NCBI GenBank assembly: GCA_033557465.1
Contig: CM066039.1
Coordinates: 397,625,440 to 397,689,439, forward strand
Origin: Ichthyophis bannanicus
Taxonomy: Eukaryota; Chordata; Amphibia; Gymnophiona; Ichthyophiidae
Reading direction: 5' to 3'
DNA length: 64,000 nt
Positions 19,322 through 28,925 of the stretch are shown piece by piece. The position numbers were made by a program, and so were the translations under genes. How positions within the stretch are numbered: the first letter of the stretch is position 1; every line of letters begins with the position of its first letter. The notes under the pieces are model-generated. The model saw nothing but the letters and a program-made list of their open reading frames with translations. It made no database searches and was not told the DNA's origin.

Positions 19322-20733
19322 TGTCGCCCCCTCCTGGCCAGGTAGATGACTGGCAGCAGGTGAGGTCGCCTTTTAGCCTTAAGACAAGACTCCCTGTAAT
19401 GGCTGCCAGAAGGGCTGATGGGAATCGTAGTTTATCCTAAAGCAAAGGAGTTGTGATCCGAGGGTTTAGGCACAAGACAGAGAATATTTCTTTTAATGTA
19501 ATCAGGGTTTCTTCATACACAGGAGGCGTGAGGCATAAAGTATGGAAAGGATTTTTAATCCACGGTACTGCTTCAAAACAACAGGAACAAATTATGCTTT
19601 GCAATATAACTTCCAACAGAAATAGGCATCACTTTGCTTGAGAAATCAAATTGGCACTTTCAGAACTTTAAACAGATAAATGCTTTCTTCTTAGACAGGA
19701 ACAACTTCTTGTTGTCCAAACAAAACTTTTAAATGTTCCTTAAACATGTAACTTAGCTTTTCACTTTGTCAGCACAGTCAGCTGTTTCTTGCAGTTTGTG
19801 ACGTCTTCACAAATTAACGTGCTTCCTGAGCATGGCACAGCTATAATGGCTTTTCTAGGATTCTTCACCGTCAGAGGTAAAACACATAGTACACTGACAA
19901 TCCATAATGCTATTATCCACATTCGTTGTGTCCATTTCTTCCTCTCTATCACCCTCACTTATGGCATAAGGTATCTGCACAGAGAGCTGACTATTTTCCT
20001 TCTTTATTAAATCACTTAGCCTTCTCAGTAAAGTCTGCTTCTGCAGCAACTCGTCTGTTAGCTGAGCTATGTGCTGATTAGACCAGCTGTCTCTCTTTTC
20101 CCTGGGACTCTGGCTATGCTTAAACTTAGCTTTCTCTCCTACGGGTAATTCTCTGGGGCTTTTCCTCTGTAGGCATTGAGAAGGACAGACTTGCCTTGGT
20201 TCTGAGGTATTTAGGGATTCCCTCCGTCCTGCAAACCAGTCATGCTTTTCTTCAAGTGCAGACCTTCCGTTTGCTGACACCAGCCTCTCATTCCCAGCTG
20301 TGTCTGGCAATCTCTCATCAATCTCCTCTTCACAGCAAATAGTATTTCTCACACTCTGTCTCTCAGGCTCTGCAAACACTCTCTTACTTGCTCTGCCTCC
20401 TGGACTCCGTGTTGGCCCCTCTTCTGAACTCTTTGAACCTCGTGAACCTCGTGAACTCCGTGGACTACGGATTAGGCTCTCCTCTGAACTAACTTCTGTT
20501 CTGTGAATCAGCTTTTTAAACTTTCCTTCTCTTTGAGGCACACCCTGCTCCCAGCACATGTGACTAGGGACAAGCTTCTCTCTGACGTGCTGCTGTGGGC
20601 GGGGCTTAGGGATGACTAGCTTCTGAGTCACAGACTCCTGGTTACCGGGGAAACCTTTGATACAACCTGAATTAAAGTGACAGGACCCTTTTTCCTGTGC
20701 ATTTCTATAATCAGCCGTGGTTTCCTCACCACA
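19322..20733 (-). mobile_element. 1412-bp insertion with TG...CA ends and CCTG duplication, possible solo LTR
   Basis: The insertion lies in the L2 fragment with CCTG at 19318-19321 and 20734-20737. Removing it and one CCTG restores an uninterrupted LINE frame, which fixes the ends at this resolution. Its ends are TGTCGCC...CACCACA on plus, that is TGTGGTG...GGCGACA on minus. TG/CA ends with a 4-bp duplication fit a solo LTR of a gammaretrovirus-like or similar element. I see no convincing TATA box and the length is large for an LTR, so a different LTR group or an unusual DNA element remains possible. Confidence 0.6.
19855..20631 (-). CDS. Unrecognised ORF inside the possible solo LTR
   Basis: The 258-codon minus-strand frame opens at a GTG; the first ATG is about 24 codons in. 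The product is hydrophilic and rich in Ser, Arg, Glu and Lys, with an S/R/G-rich block (RSPRSSRGSRGSKSSEEG). A segment that could form a short coiled coil follows (LTDELLQKQTLLRRLSDLIK), and the tail has several cysteines. I recognise no family. It could be a chance frame, a captured coding segment or a gag-like remnant. No neighbour supports a function. Confidence 0.3.
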   Translation of the reverse strand: MTQKLVIPKPRPQQHVREKLVPSHMCWEQGVPQREGKFKKLIHRTEVSSEESLIRSPRSSRGSRGSKSSEEGPTRSPGGRASKRVFAEPERQSVRNTICCEEEIDERLPDTAGNERLVSANGRSALEEKHDWFAGRRESLNTSEPRQVCPSQCLQRKSPRELPVGEKAKFKHSQSPREKRDSWSNQHIAQLTDELLQKQTLLRRLSDLIKKENSQLSVQIPYAISEGDREEEMDTTNVDNSIMDCQCTMCFTSDGEES

Positions 20734-20756
20734 CCTGGCAGCAATGGGTAGCCAGT

Positions 20757-21405
20757 GTACAATACTGGCACTGTATCATATTTCTGTTATACGAATGTCC
20801 TTCTCCGCTGTTGTAAAATGTACATTATTGATAGTGTATTATATTTCTGTTATTTGAATATTCTACGGTGCTGTTGTAAGGTACATTACTGACAATAATA
20901 TTTCTTTTATATGAACGTTCTGTGCTGTTGTAAGATGTATATTATTGACACTGTATCATATTTCTGTTTAATGAATGCTCTACTGTGCTGTTCTAAGATG
21001 TATATTACTGACACTGTATCATATTTTCATTATACAAATGCTCTACTGTGCTGTTGTAAGATGTACATTACTGACAGTGTATCATATTTCCATTATACAA
21101 ATGCTCTACTGTGCTGTTGTAAGATGTACATTACTGACAGTGTATCATATTTCCGTTATATGAATGCTCTACTGTGCTGTTGTAAGATGTACATTATTGA
21201 CACTGTATCATATTTCCGTTATATGAATGCTCTACTGTGCTGTTGTAAGATGTACATTATTGACACTGTATCATATTTCTGTTATATGAATGCTCTACTG
21301 TGCTGTTGTAAGATGTACATTACTGACACTGTATCATATTTCTGTTATATGAATGCTCTACTGTGCTGTTCTAAGATGTACATTACTGACAGTGTATGAC
21401 ACTAT
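20757..21405. repeat. 63-bp minisatellite, right part
   Basis: About ten units of a 63-bp repeat around ATGAATGCTCTACTGTGCTG and TTGTAAGATGTACATTACTG. Because 63 is divisible by three, the units keep one frame open for 162 codons (20911-21399), producing a 21-residue cysteine-rich repeat. There is no sign that it is translated. The first units are more diverged than the later ones. Confidence 0.85.
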
Positions 21406-22896
21406 CGATAATACTTTATCTCGCTATTGTAATTGTCTATTATGCTTATGTGGACATTTTGCTATAGTTCCGCTATTGCTAAAATGTCAGTTACACCTTT
21501 TCTATGTTGTAGAACACATATACATAGCGGCTTTTCTAAAGAGCTACATTTACACTGTTTCCGTTTTTAAAGTGGTGCAAGCCAGAGTCCGGCTTTCTCA
21601 GGGGTTTCCATTTCCTGTTTTGTTTCTAATTAATAGTTCCCTATTCTGTATCAGGTGAGGATCTGTCTGTGTTCTTTGTGTATTACTGAGGTGAAAGGTT
21701 TGGTTCTTATGCAGTCCAGCTCGTTCTAGGTTTCCATTGGGTCCTCTGTAATACATTGCTCTCTTTTCATAGGTAGGTCTGCTGTAGTTAGGGCTCTTAT
21801 GGTATGGAAAGTTTGGTGTTTAGGTTTTGAAGGTCTTTTTATAGGGTTTGGTGTTATCTTGCAGTGTACCTGAGGTGAATAGTTTTTCGAATGATCTATT
21901 TTAATGACAATAGCTCCACCGTTGGGGAATATGGAGTATAAGTTACAGATTTGGAAATTAAGGCTTTATATTGACATGGAGCCTCATTTGGACAGGGGCA
22001 TATCTGGGTCGTCCAGACAGCCCTTAGCAGGACGGGCCTGTTGGCATCCAATTCTGCACTGTGGGAGCAAAACATTCCCACTGCACACAGAATCAGGCTC
22101 GAGACTGGCACGGCGCACCCCTGGCTCCTGCAGCTCAGATCCCCCTCTCCCTGCCGCCCAACCCACGGCTCGCCAGCTGGGGCCTGAATCAGGTGGCAGG
22201 GACCCCTCTGCACCCGGCCCTAGGGGGGGGGGGATCCCCAGCCCTGACTGCCTTGCCGGTGCTGATTATTCCACCTTCGAGGTGGAATAATCAGCATGTC
22301 CCCTCCGACCCTGCAGAACATACAGGGCCATGACCTGGATCAGCCCTGTACTTCCTGCTGGCTCGGCCCGCCCCTGCTCTGCCTAGACCCCATCCCCTCC
22401 TACCCCCCACCAGCTCTCCCCATTCTGCGGCTCTAGCCATGCAGGGACAGCAGGAGAGGGAATAGGGGCAGGACTACATGTTCTGCTGGGACGTGCAGTC
22501 AGCAGGACCTGTCTCGGAATCGGGTACATTCTGTCCAATCCTGTAGAGAATCCTGATCTTATTCTCACACTGAAAAATATGTTGAATGATTTTTTTCAGT
22601 TATAATGGAAGTATTACTGAGTGACTGAAACTGGCTGGGAGGGGGGGGGGGGAGAGGGTTCTGAAGACCCTGAGAACTTTTCCTTGTAATTTCTGATATA
22701 ATAAATTTAGAAGCATGGAGGAAGGTTTATTTTACATGATGATGGGTATGATACGTAGAAATGTCCCATTGACTTTCCTTCTCTCCTTCTTTGCTACCCC
22801 TAATACTTTTGTCAAGAGACATCACTGATCAGCAGATGACCTTATCAAATGTTTTCTACAAGATGTTCAGTAGTAGTAATAGTAATTCTTATCTAT
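21406..22896. other. Unassigned sequence, no gene seen
   Basis: About 1.5 kb with only short frames. It contains G-runs at about 22226 and 22633 and a short perfect hairpin (listed separately). I could not assign it to any element. Confidence 0.4.
22260..22296. repeat. Perfect hairpin, 17-bp arms and 3-base loop
   Basis: TGCTGATTATTCCACCT (22260-22276), loop TCG, then the exact reverse complement (22280-22296). It is isolated, with no similar flanking sequence in the window. Confidence 0.8.
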
Positions 22897-22972
22897 TAAC
22901 TATGGGCACACCGCCTTGAGTGTCCAGTCTCGTCTGATCTTGGAAATTAAGCAGGGTAGAGCTTGACTATTA
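22897..22972 (+). pseudogene. 5S rRNA-like relic, possibly a 5S-derived SINE head
   Basis: The stretch CACCGCCTTGAG, then TCTCGTCTGATCTTGGAAAT, then TAAGCAGGGTAGAGC follows vertebrate 5S rRNA in order and spacing over about the first 75 bases, including the internal promoter A-box region. The 3' third of 5S is missing, and several substitutions make a functional gene unlikely. A 5S-derived SINE (SINE3 type) or a processed 5S pseudogene would both look like this. Confidence 0.7.
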
Positions 22973-23288
22973 GGCAAATTAGGTGCCCAGCTAGGGCATC
23001 AATGGTCTGGGGGGTGGCCCATTGCCACAGCTGCTGCCCTTCTCCATGATCTGCAATGGCAGCAATGGTCTCAAACAACCCTACACATTATCTGCTGTTT
23101 TCAGAATCCAGGAGCCTTTTGGACTGTACATGAAGGGCCCGATTTTTGAAGCCCTAGGCACTTGCTAAAGGTGTAAAAGGCAGCCTTACCCATGTAACCA
23201 GCATAACCATGTAAACCACATATTCAACAAGGCAGCTTGAATCATTGAAGCCCAGCTACCCACACAGCACCAGGCGCTGAAGCCCAGG

Positions 23289-23962
23289 GGCAGAATAAGA
23301 ACATAAGAACATAAGATATGCCATACTGGGTCAGACCAAGGTCCATCAAGCCCAGTATCCTGTTTCCAACAGTGGCCAATCTAGGTGATACGAACCTAGC
23401 AGTTTCCCCAAAAGACACAGGTTCCACAATGCTTGTACTGGGTCAAGCATTGATCTCCTGGGTCCCTTCTTAATAATGGGTTATGGACCTTTCCTTCAGG
23501 AACTTGTCCAAACCTTTTTTAAACCCAGCTACACTAACAGCCTTTACTACATCCTCCGGTAACAAATTCCAGAGTTTGATTACACGTTGAGTGAAAAAAT
23601 ATTTTCTTTTATTAGACTTAAATAGTTTACCCTGTAGCTTCATTGCATGGTGCTCCTTGTGGTCTTGGGCAAGCCGCTTAACCCTCCATAGCCCATGTTC
23701 CCTGTAAAATAGTTATCTCCAAGTTATAATGCCCTGTTCAATGTAATTTCAGTTTGTTCAATGTAAACCGCACTGATGCAGAATAGCGCGGTATATAAGA
23801 GAATGTAAATAAATAAATAAAAATAAATAAATGTCCCCTAGTCTTTCTATATTCTGATAAAGTAAACAATCAATCTACGTTTACCCGTTCCACTCCATTC
23901 ATTAATTTATAGACTTCTATCATATCTCCCCTCAGCCGTCTCTTTTCCAGGTTAAATGGCGG
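23289..23962 (-). pseudogene. CR1-like LINE 3' end, antisense, split by a SINE
   Basis: On the minus strand, from 23962 downward, the translation gives FNLEKRRLRGDMIEVYKLMN, then a SINE insertion at 23648-23837. It continues with KSNKRKYFFTQRVIKLWN and FKKGLDKFLKE. The 3' UTR ends near 23289 in the AAGAACATAAG motif. Removing the SINE rejoins GCATGGTG to TCCCCTAG in agreement with other copies. A second copy of the same 3' region lies at 29464-29765. Confidence 0.75.
23648..23837 (+). repeat. 5'-truncated tRNA-SINE with L2-type tail
   Basis: It begins in the core (CTCCTTGTGGTCTTGGGCAA), passes through ACCCTCCATAGCCCATGTTC and ends with the hairpin (ACCGC...GCGGT near 23767-23792), TATATAA and (AAAT)n. 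The same parts occur in the complete antisense copy at 27797-28087. The tRNA-like head is missing. Confidence 0.75.
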
Positions 23963-24309
23963 TGTGTTACCGTGAAACCCATGTAAAGCGGATTTCTGAA
24001 ACCCGTGTGCTCCTATATTGGATGTCACTAACCGCGTAGCCTTAAGTGATGGCTCCCGGCACTTACGAACACTGATGGTGAGCGGCGAACCCGTGTAGTG
24101 GCAGAAAAGTGCACAGTTGAGTGAGGGGAGTGTGAGCAGACCTTTAACTAAACCGTTCAGACGTAAAGCGATGCTGGACAGGCAGAGACGCCATGTGGGT
24201 CATGCACAGAGTGATTCAGAGGTGGAGATAAGCTTGCAGTGGCCCAGCATGCGAGACCAGGTACCATGCCCCACGTGTACACAGGCCCAGAGTGAGCTAC
24301 TTGCAACTG
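23963..24309. other. Region upstream of the Harbinger pseudogene, nothing assigned
   Basis: This stretch may hold the 5' end of the PIF/Harbinger element, but I could not find its terminal inverted repeat or a TWA duplication. No ORF of note. Confidence 0.35.
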
Positions 24310-24861
24310 ATGGAAGAGGAGGTCTAGCAGAGATACAGACTGGATAGGGCAACAATAACTGAGCTGTGCAGCATTCTCAGCATGGACCTGGAGCCCTCCA
24401 CATCCAGAAGCCAGACCCTACCAATGGCCATGCTGGTGACCACTGCCCTGGGATTCCTTGCAACCGGTAGCGTCCAGTATGTGATAGGGACGACTGTTGG
24501 AATCACGCAGTCCACTGCAGCCACTGCAAAGGAAAATTTGCCAGGCCCTGCTCTGGAGAATGTACCACCTCATAGTCTTCCCCCAGACACAGCAGATGCG
24601 GCAGGAGACTGTGCAGGTGTCTTACAGTGTTGCTGGTTCCCATCGGTGCTGGATGTATAGACTGCACCCACATTGCACAGCAGGCACCACAGCTGGAGCG
24701 GAGGGCACACCGGAACAGGCAGGTCATTGTGGATGCCAGCATGGACTTCATTGATGTGTGTGCCCACTACCCAGGGTCCTGCCATGATGCATTTGTCCTC
24801 GCCCAATCCAGCCTGGGACAGACAGCAGCTGGGAGTCAGCTTGGAGATGCGTGACTGCTAG
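24310..24861 (+). pseudogene. PIF/Harbinger (HARBI1-like) transposase, first visible exon
   Basis: Pieces in shifting frames give the N-terminal helix-turn-helix region (LGFLATGSVQYVIG, TTVGITQST) and the start of the DDE nuclease. GAGCIDCTHIA carries the first catalytic Asp; RNRQVIVDASMDFIDV and YPGSCHDAF carry the second. These follow the order in HARBI1-type nucleases. A TGA at 24852 replaces the expected Trp codon near the end, and there is at least one frameshift near 24540-24620. The exon ends at a good donor, CTAG|GTGAGT (24861/24862). Confidence 0.8.
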
Positions 24862-25710
24862 GTGAGTGAGCACATGTGTGAGCCCCAGGACAGGCCTGCT
24901 GCGGTCTGATGCTATGGATGCTGCACACAGCTGGTGAGAGATATGTACTGTATGTATGGAAACTCACTATTTCAGGACTTCCAAATCAGACTATCCACCC
25001 ACTACAACTGGTCCAGAATACTGCAGCACGCATCATCATGAGCACTGCCAAATCTGAACACATCACACCCATACTGCGACAACTACATTGGCTCCCCATA
25101 ATCGCAAGGGTGAAATTACAGTGAATCCTGAACATATTCAAAGTCATCCACCACTGTTCAGCAGACGTGCTCCAGAATTTAATAATCAGGGACGTAACTA
25201 GCAGACCTAGGAGGTCCAACAATAGTAACAGATGCCATCAGGATATCATAAAATAAAACAAGCCACATCTAAAAGGGTTCCCTCACTGTCAGCTCCTGCC
25301 CTATGGAACACCCTCTCTGAGGAACTAAGGGCCCTAAACAACACCAAGGACTTCTGAAAGTCTCTCAAGACCCTCCTGTTCACGGAGTCCTACAGCCAAG
25401 TAACGTAATTTGCCAAGAACTAGTCTCCACTGCAATTGACTCACCGACAACCACACTCAAATGGGAACTAAATGTAGACAGTCTGTATGTTTGTATGTCT
25501 GACCCCCTTTCCTGTTAAATGTATCCCTACAATCTGTGTTAACCACTTTGATTGAAGGATAAGGTGGTATACAAAATTAGCTAAATAAATAAAAATAAAA
25601 TAAATAAATCGCAACACATGAGCACCACTGCACGCTGTCCACAGCAGCCCAAAGACTATACCCAATGCACATCCCAATGCTCATGCTCACAGCTTATATT
25701 GCCCCCACAG
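24862..25710 (+). other. Retained intron of the Harbinger transposase, hosting an L2 fragment
   Basis: The donor GTGAGT at 24862 and the acceptor TTGCCCCCACAG ending at 25710 join exons in frame: the codons on either side give LL|GDRGYPL, the conserved Harbinger block. The 849-bp intron is mostly filled by an L2-type LINE fragment, which could be tolerated there. Confidence 0.75.
24975..25610 (+). pseudogene. 5'-truncated L2-type LINE fragment in the Harbinger intron
   Basis: The coding part gives GLPNQTIHPLQLVQNTAARI and HITPILRQLHWLPIIARVK, then degrades with stops. The 3' UTR ends in a hairpin (ACCAC 25542-25546, GTGGT 25564-25568), TATA and an AAAT/AAAAT tail to about 25609. It is more diverged than the two other plus-strand L2 copies. 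Confidence 0.8.
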
Positions 25711-26080
25711 GTGATCGTGGATACCCCCTGAGGACCTGGCTACTGACCCCAGTGTGCCATCCCATGAGCCAGCAGGAGGAGTGGTACAATAGCACCCATC
25801 AGCAGACCTGGGCGGGTGTGGAGCACGCAATTGGGGTGCTGAAGAGCCGCTTCCGGTGCCTCGACAGGAGCAGCAGGCAACTCCTCTACAGCCCGGAGCA
25901 GGTATGCCAGATATTCGCAGCATGCTGCATACTCCACAACCTGGCATGGATGCATGGAGTGCCGTTGTGGAGGAGTGGGAGGCTACAGAGGCAGCTGGAG
26001 ATGGTACAGAATCTGGGAGCCAGCAGCAGGCCAGGGCACTGGCCTACCATGTGCGGGTAATATGTGACAGTTTCTGAGGC
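25711..26080 (+). pseudogene. PIF/Harbinger (HARBI1-like) transposase, last exon
   Basis: The frame gives GDRGYPLRTWLLTPV, WAGVEHAIGVLKSRFRCL with the third catalytic residue (Glu in VEHAIGVLK), and QVCQIFAACCILHNLAWMHG. This is the C-terminal half of the DDE nuclease. The frame is open for 131 codons from before the acceptor to 26060. Overall the gene is a decayed transposase; the partner Myb-like protein usual for autonomous Harbinger elements was not found. Confidence 0.85.
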
Positions 26081-26440
26081 GACTGCCCTGCACCAGCACC
26101 AGGGTTGGACAGACACAGTCACCAATAATGTGCCCAGTACTTCACAATGTGTGCAAAGTGATAAAGTGCTCATTACCACCCAAAGTGTTCAGAGTGTTCT
26201 TCATTTCCCCCCACGTGATTCCCCTGCCCTAGGGCTCCCCACCGGCCATGGGCGTTTGCCAACACGTGCACTGCGACACAGTGGAATATTGTCGGAGGAT
26301 GCGCTGGCAGTGTCCCCGGCAGAATGGGCTGAAGGACATGGCTCAGGGCTAGCAGGTAGCTGTGCTGTTATGCTGGCAGCCCAAGTACCCACCCCCTGTG
26401 CCTGCATGAGGCCCACCAAACTCTGCAGGGAGCCAGCAAT
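26081..26440. other. Region downstream of the transposase, nothing assigned
   Basis: A short frame (26064-26579) runs through here and into the minisatellite, but its sequence resembles no family I know. A 3' terminal repeat of the Harbinger element would be expected hereabouts and was not seen. Confidence 0.35.
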
Positions 26441-28440
26441 AGATGCCAGCAATAGAGGCAGGGTGTTTCTTTTGGAGGATTTTGTGGTTCATTTGAGGGA
26501 AGGTGTTTCTTGTGGAGGCGTTTTAGTTGGTTTGCAGCAGGGTGTTTTTATGGAGGTTTTTATGGTTGGTTTGAGGTAAGAAGTTTCTTCCAGAGGTTTT
26601 TGTGGTTTGTTTGAGGCAGGATGTTTCTTGGGAATGGTTTTGTGGTTGGTTTGAAGTAGGCTATTTCTCATGGAAGGTTTTGTGATTGTTTGGAGGTGGG
26701 GTGTTTTTTGTGGAGGGTTTTGTGGTTTGAGGCAGGGTGTTTCTTGTGGTTGGCGGCAGGGTGTTTCTTGTGGAGGATCTTGTGGTTTGAGGAAGGGTGT
26801 TTCTTGTGAAGGGTTGTATGGTTTAAGGTAGGGTGCTTCTTCTGGAGGGTTTTGTGGTTTGAGGCAGGGTGTTTCTTTGTGGAGGGCTTTGTGGTTGATT
26901 TGAGGTAGGGAATTTCTTTGTGGAGGGTTTTGTGGTTTCTTTGATGCAGGGTTTTTCTTGTGTAAGGTTTTGTGGTTGTTCTGAGACAGGATGTTTCCTG
27001 TGGAGGGTTTTATAGTTTAAGGCAGTATGTTTCTTGTAGAGGGTCTTGTACTTTGTTTGAGGGAAGATGTTTCTTGTGTTAGGTTTTTGTTGTTAATTTG
27101 AGATGGGGTATTTTTTGTGGTTTGAGGCAGGGTGTTTCTTGTGGAGGGTTTTGTGGTTTGAGGCAGGGTGTTTCTTGTGGTTGGCGGCAGGGTGTTTCTT
27201 GTGGAGGATCTTGTGGTTTGAGGAAGGGTGTTTCTTGTGAAGGGTTGTATGGTTTAAGGTAGGGTGCTTCTTCTGGAGGGTTTTGTGGTTTGAGACAAGA
27301 TATTTCTTGTGGAGGGTTTTGTGGTTGGTTTCAAGCAGGCTGTTTCTCATGGAAGGTTTTGTGATTGTAGGTGGGGTGTTTCTTGTGGAAGGTTTTGTAT
27401 TTGATTTGAGGCAGGGTGTTGCTTCATGGAGGGTTTTGTGGTTTGCTTGAGGCAGAGTGTTTCTCGTGGAAGGTTTTGTGGTTGTTCTGAGGCTGGATGT
27501 TTCCTGTGGAGGGTTTTATGGTTTGAGGCAGTGTTTCTTGTAGAGGGTCTTATAGTTTGTTTGAGGAAGATGTTTCTTGTGTTAGGTTTTTGTTGTTCAT
27601 TTGAGACAGGGTGTTTTTTGTGTTTTGAGGCAGGGTATTTCTTGTGGAGGGTTTTGTGATTGGTTTGAAGCAGGCTGTTTCCTCATGGAAGGTTTTGTGA
27701 TTGGAGGTAGGGTGTTTCTTGTGGTGGGTTTTATGGTTGTTTTGAGGCAGGGGGTTTCTTTTAAAGGGATGTATGGTTTGAAGTAGGCTATTTCTCATTT
27801 ATTTATTAATTTAGACAGTTTTGTATACCACCTTATCCTTCAATCAACGTGGTCACAACACAATTGGGGGTTACATTTAACATGAGGGGATATGAGACAC
27901 ATATACTAATACTTACAGGGAACATGGGCTATGGAGGGTTAAGTGGCTTGCCCAAGACCACAAGGAGCACCTGTGGGACTAGAAACCCCAGTCCTTCCGG
28001 CCCAAGGTTGCTGTCCTCTAGTGGGATTTGAACCCCGACCTTCCGGCCTGAGGTAACTTGCCCCAACCACTAGGCCACTCCTCTCTCCATGGAAGGAACC
28101 ACAAAACCACTCATGGAAGGTTTTGTAGTTGTTTGGAGGTAGAGTGTTTCTTGTGGAAGGTTTTGTGGTTGTTTTGAGGCAGGGTGTTTCTTGTGAATGG
28201 TTTTGGGGTTTGAGGTAAATTGTTTTTTGTGAAGGGTTTTATAGTTTGAGGCAGGGTGTTTATTGGGAAGGGTTTTGTGGTTTGAGGCAGGGTGTTTATT
28301 GGGAAGGGTTTTATAGTTTGAAGCAGGGTGTTTATTGTGAAGGGTTTTGTGGTTTGAGGTGGGGTGTTTATTGTAAAGGGTTTTATGTTTTAAAGCAGGA
28401 TGTTTCTTGTGGACGGTGTTTGTGGTTTGTTTTGGCAGGG
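26441..28440. repeat. GT-rich minisatellite with a nested SINE
   Basis: Irregular units of about 36-45 bases built on TTTGAGGCAGGGTGTTTCTT and GTGGAGGGTTTTGTGGTT. A block of about 150 bases (with TGGTTGGCGGCAGGGTG) occurs twice, near 26745 and 27175, showing higher-order duplication. The plus strand has very little C. The array is interrupted by an antisense SINE at 27797-28087. Minus-strand frames read as lysine/asparagine/histidine-rich repeats and are not genes. Confidence 0.85.
27797..28087 (-). repeat. Complete tRNA-derived SINE with L2-type tail
   Basis: On the minus strand the head carries a tRNA-like box A (TGGCCTAGTGGTTGG, 28063-28077) and box B (GGGGTTCAAATCCC, 28023-28036), the internal Pol III promoter. 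The core (CTCCTTGTGGTCTTGGGCAA) follows, then ACCCTCCATAGCCCATGTTC, a hairpin (ACCAC...GTGGT) and an (AAAT)n end. The layout is tRNA head, MIR/CORE-like body and LINE-derived tail; the L2-type LINEs here would supply the enzyme. Confidence 0.85.
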
Positions 28441-28925
28441 TTCAGGTTGGTTGTCACCTTGATGACGACATTTGCTTTCCAGCATTTTGATCCTTGTTCA
28501 TTTCTCCTTCATTTTATGCTCCCTCTCTAAAATGAAAATTACCTCGGCTTTTTCACTCGGATTGTAATTACACTCACTGATTAGCATTACCATGACAATT
28601 AGTGCTGTGCTGCTGATGAAAAAAAAGTATAATTATGAATCCAGAGCAACAGCATCTTCAGAAACACACAGAACTAACCAAGCAGAAAATTGGAAAGCTT
28701 TCTACTCACTTTAACAAAAAAAATCACTAAAAACTAGATTTTATTTTGCTGAGAAATATAGACATTTAGAAACACACAGGCCACATTTACAGCTATTCAC
28801 CAACATGCACACATTCCGTTATTAATTCATACATACCCTACGCATCCAAATATATAGATGCAGAAAAACACAGCCATATTCTCATATGTAGACAATGTGT
28901 GTAAGAAAATACCTCCATGTTCACA
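28441..28925. other. Unassigned AT-rich spacer
   Basis: No ORF, RNA gene or repeat that I can name in this stretch. Confidence 0.4.

Larger units (their letters stand above)
18744..20756 (-). mobile_element. Antisense L2-type LINE fragment carrying a nested insertion
   Basis: On plus it starts with a TTTATTTATT tail and the hairpin (ACCGCTACT 18787-18795, AGTAGCGGT 18806-18814). The 3' UTR and C-terminal coding part follow to 19321. After a 1412-bp insertion the coding sequence resumes at 20734 and ends at about 20756. Only the last 0.6 kb of the LINE is present. It interrupts the 63-bp minisatellite. Confidence 0.8.

Noticed and set aside
20911..21399. 162-codon Cys-rich repeat frame
   Set aside because: Produced by a 63-bp minisatellite whose period is a multiple of three; no other coding evidence.
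20757..21405. CRISPR-like regular repeats
   Set aside because: There are no unique spacers between repeats, and the window is vertebrate DNA; it is a minisatellite.
22897..22972. Functional 5S rRNA gene
   Set aside because: The 3' third is missing and several substitutions are present, so it is called a relic.
24503..26452. Minus-strand frames in the Harbinger region
   Set aside because: Antisense to the transposase exons, without recognisable domains.
26489..27798. Lys/His-rich minus-strand frames
   Set aside because: By-products of the GT-rich minisatellite.
28023..28077. tRNA gene on minus (box A and box B present)
   Set aside because: No cloverleaf can be folded from it, and the body and LINE-type tail of a SINE follow.
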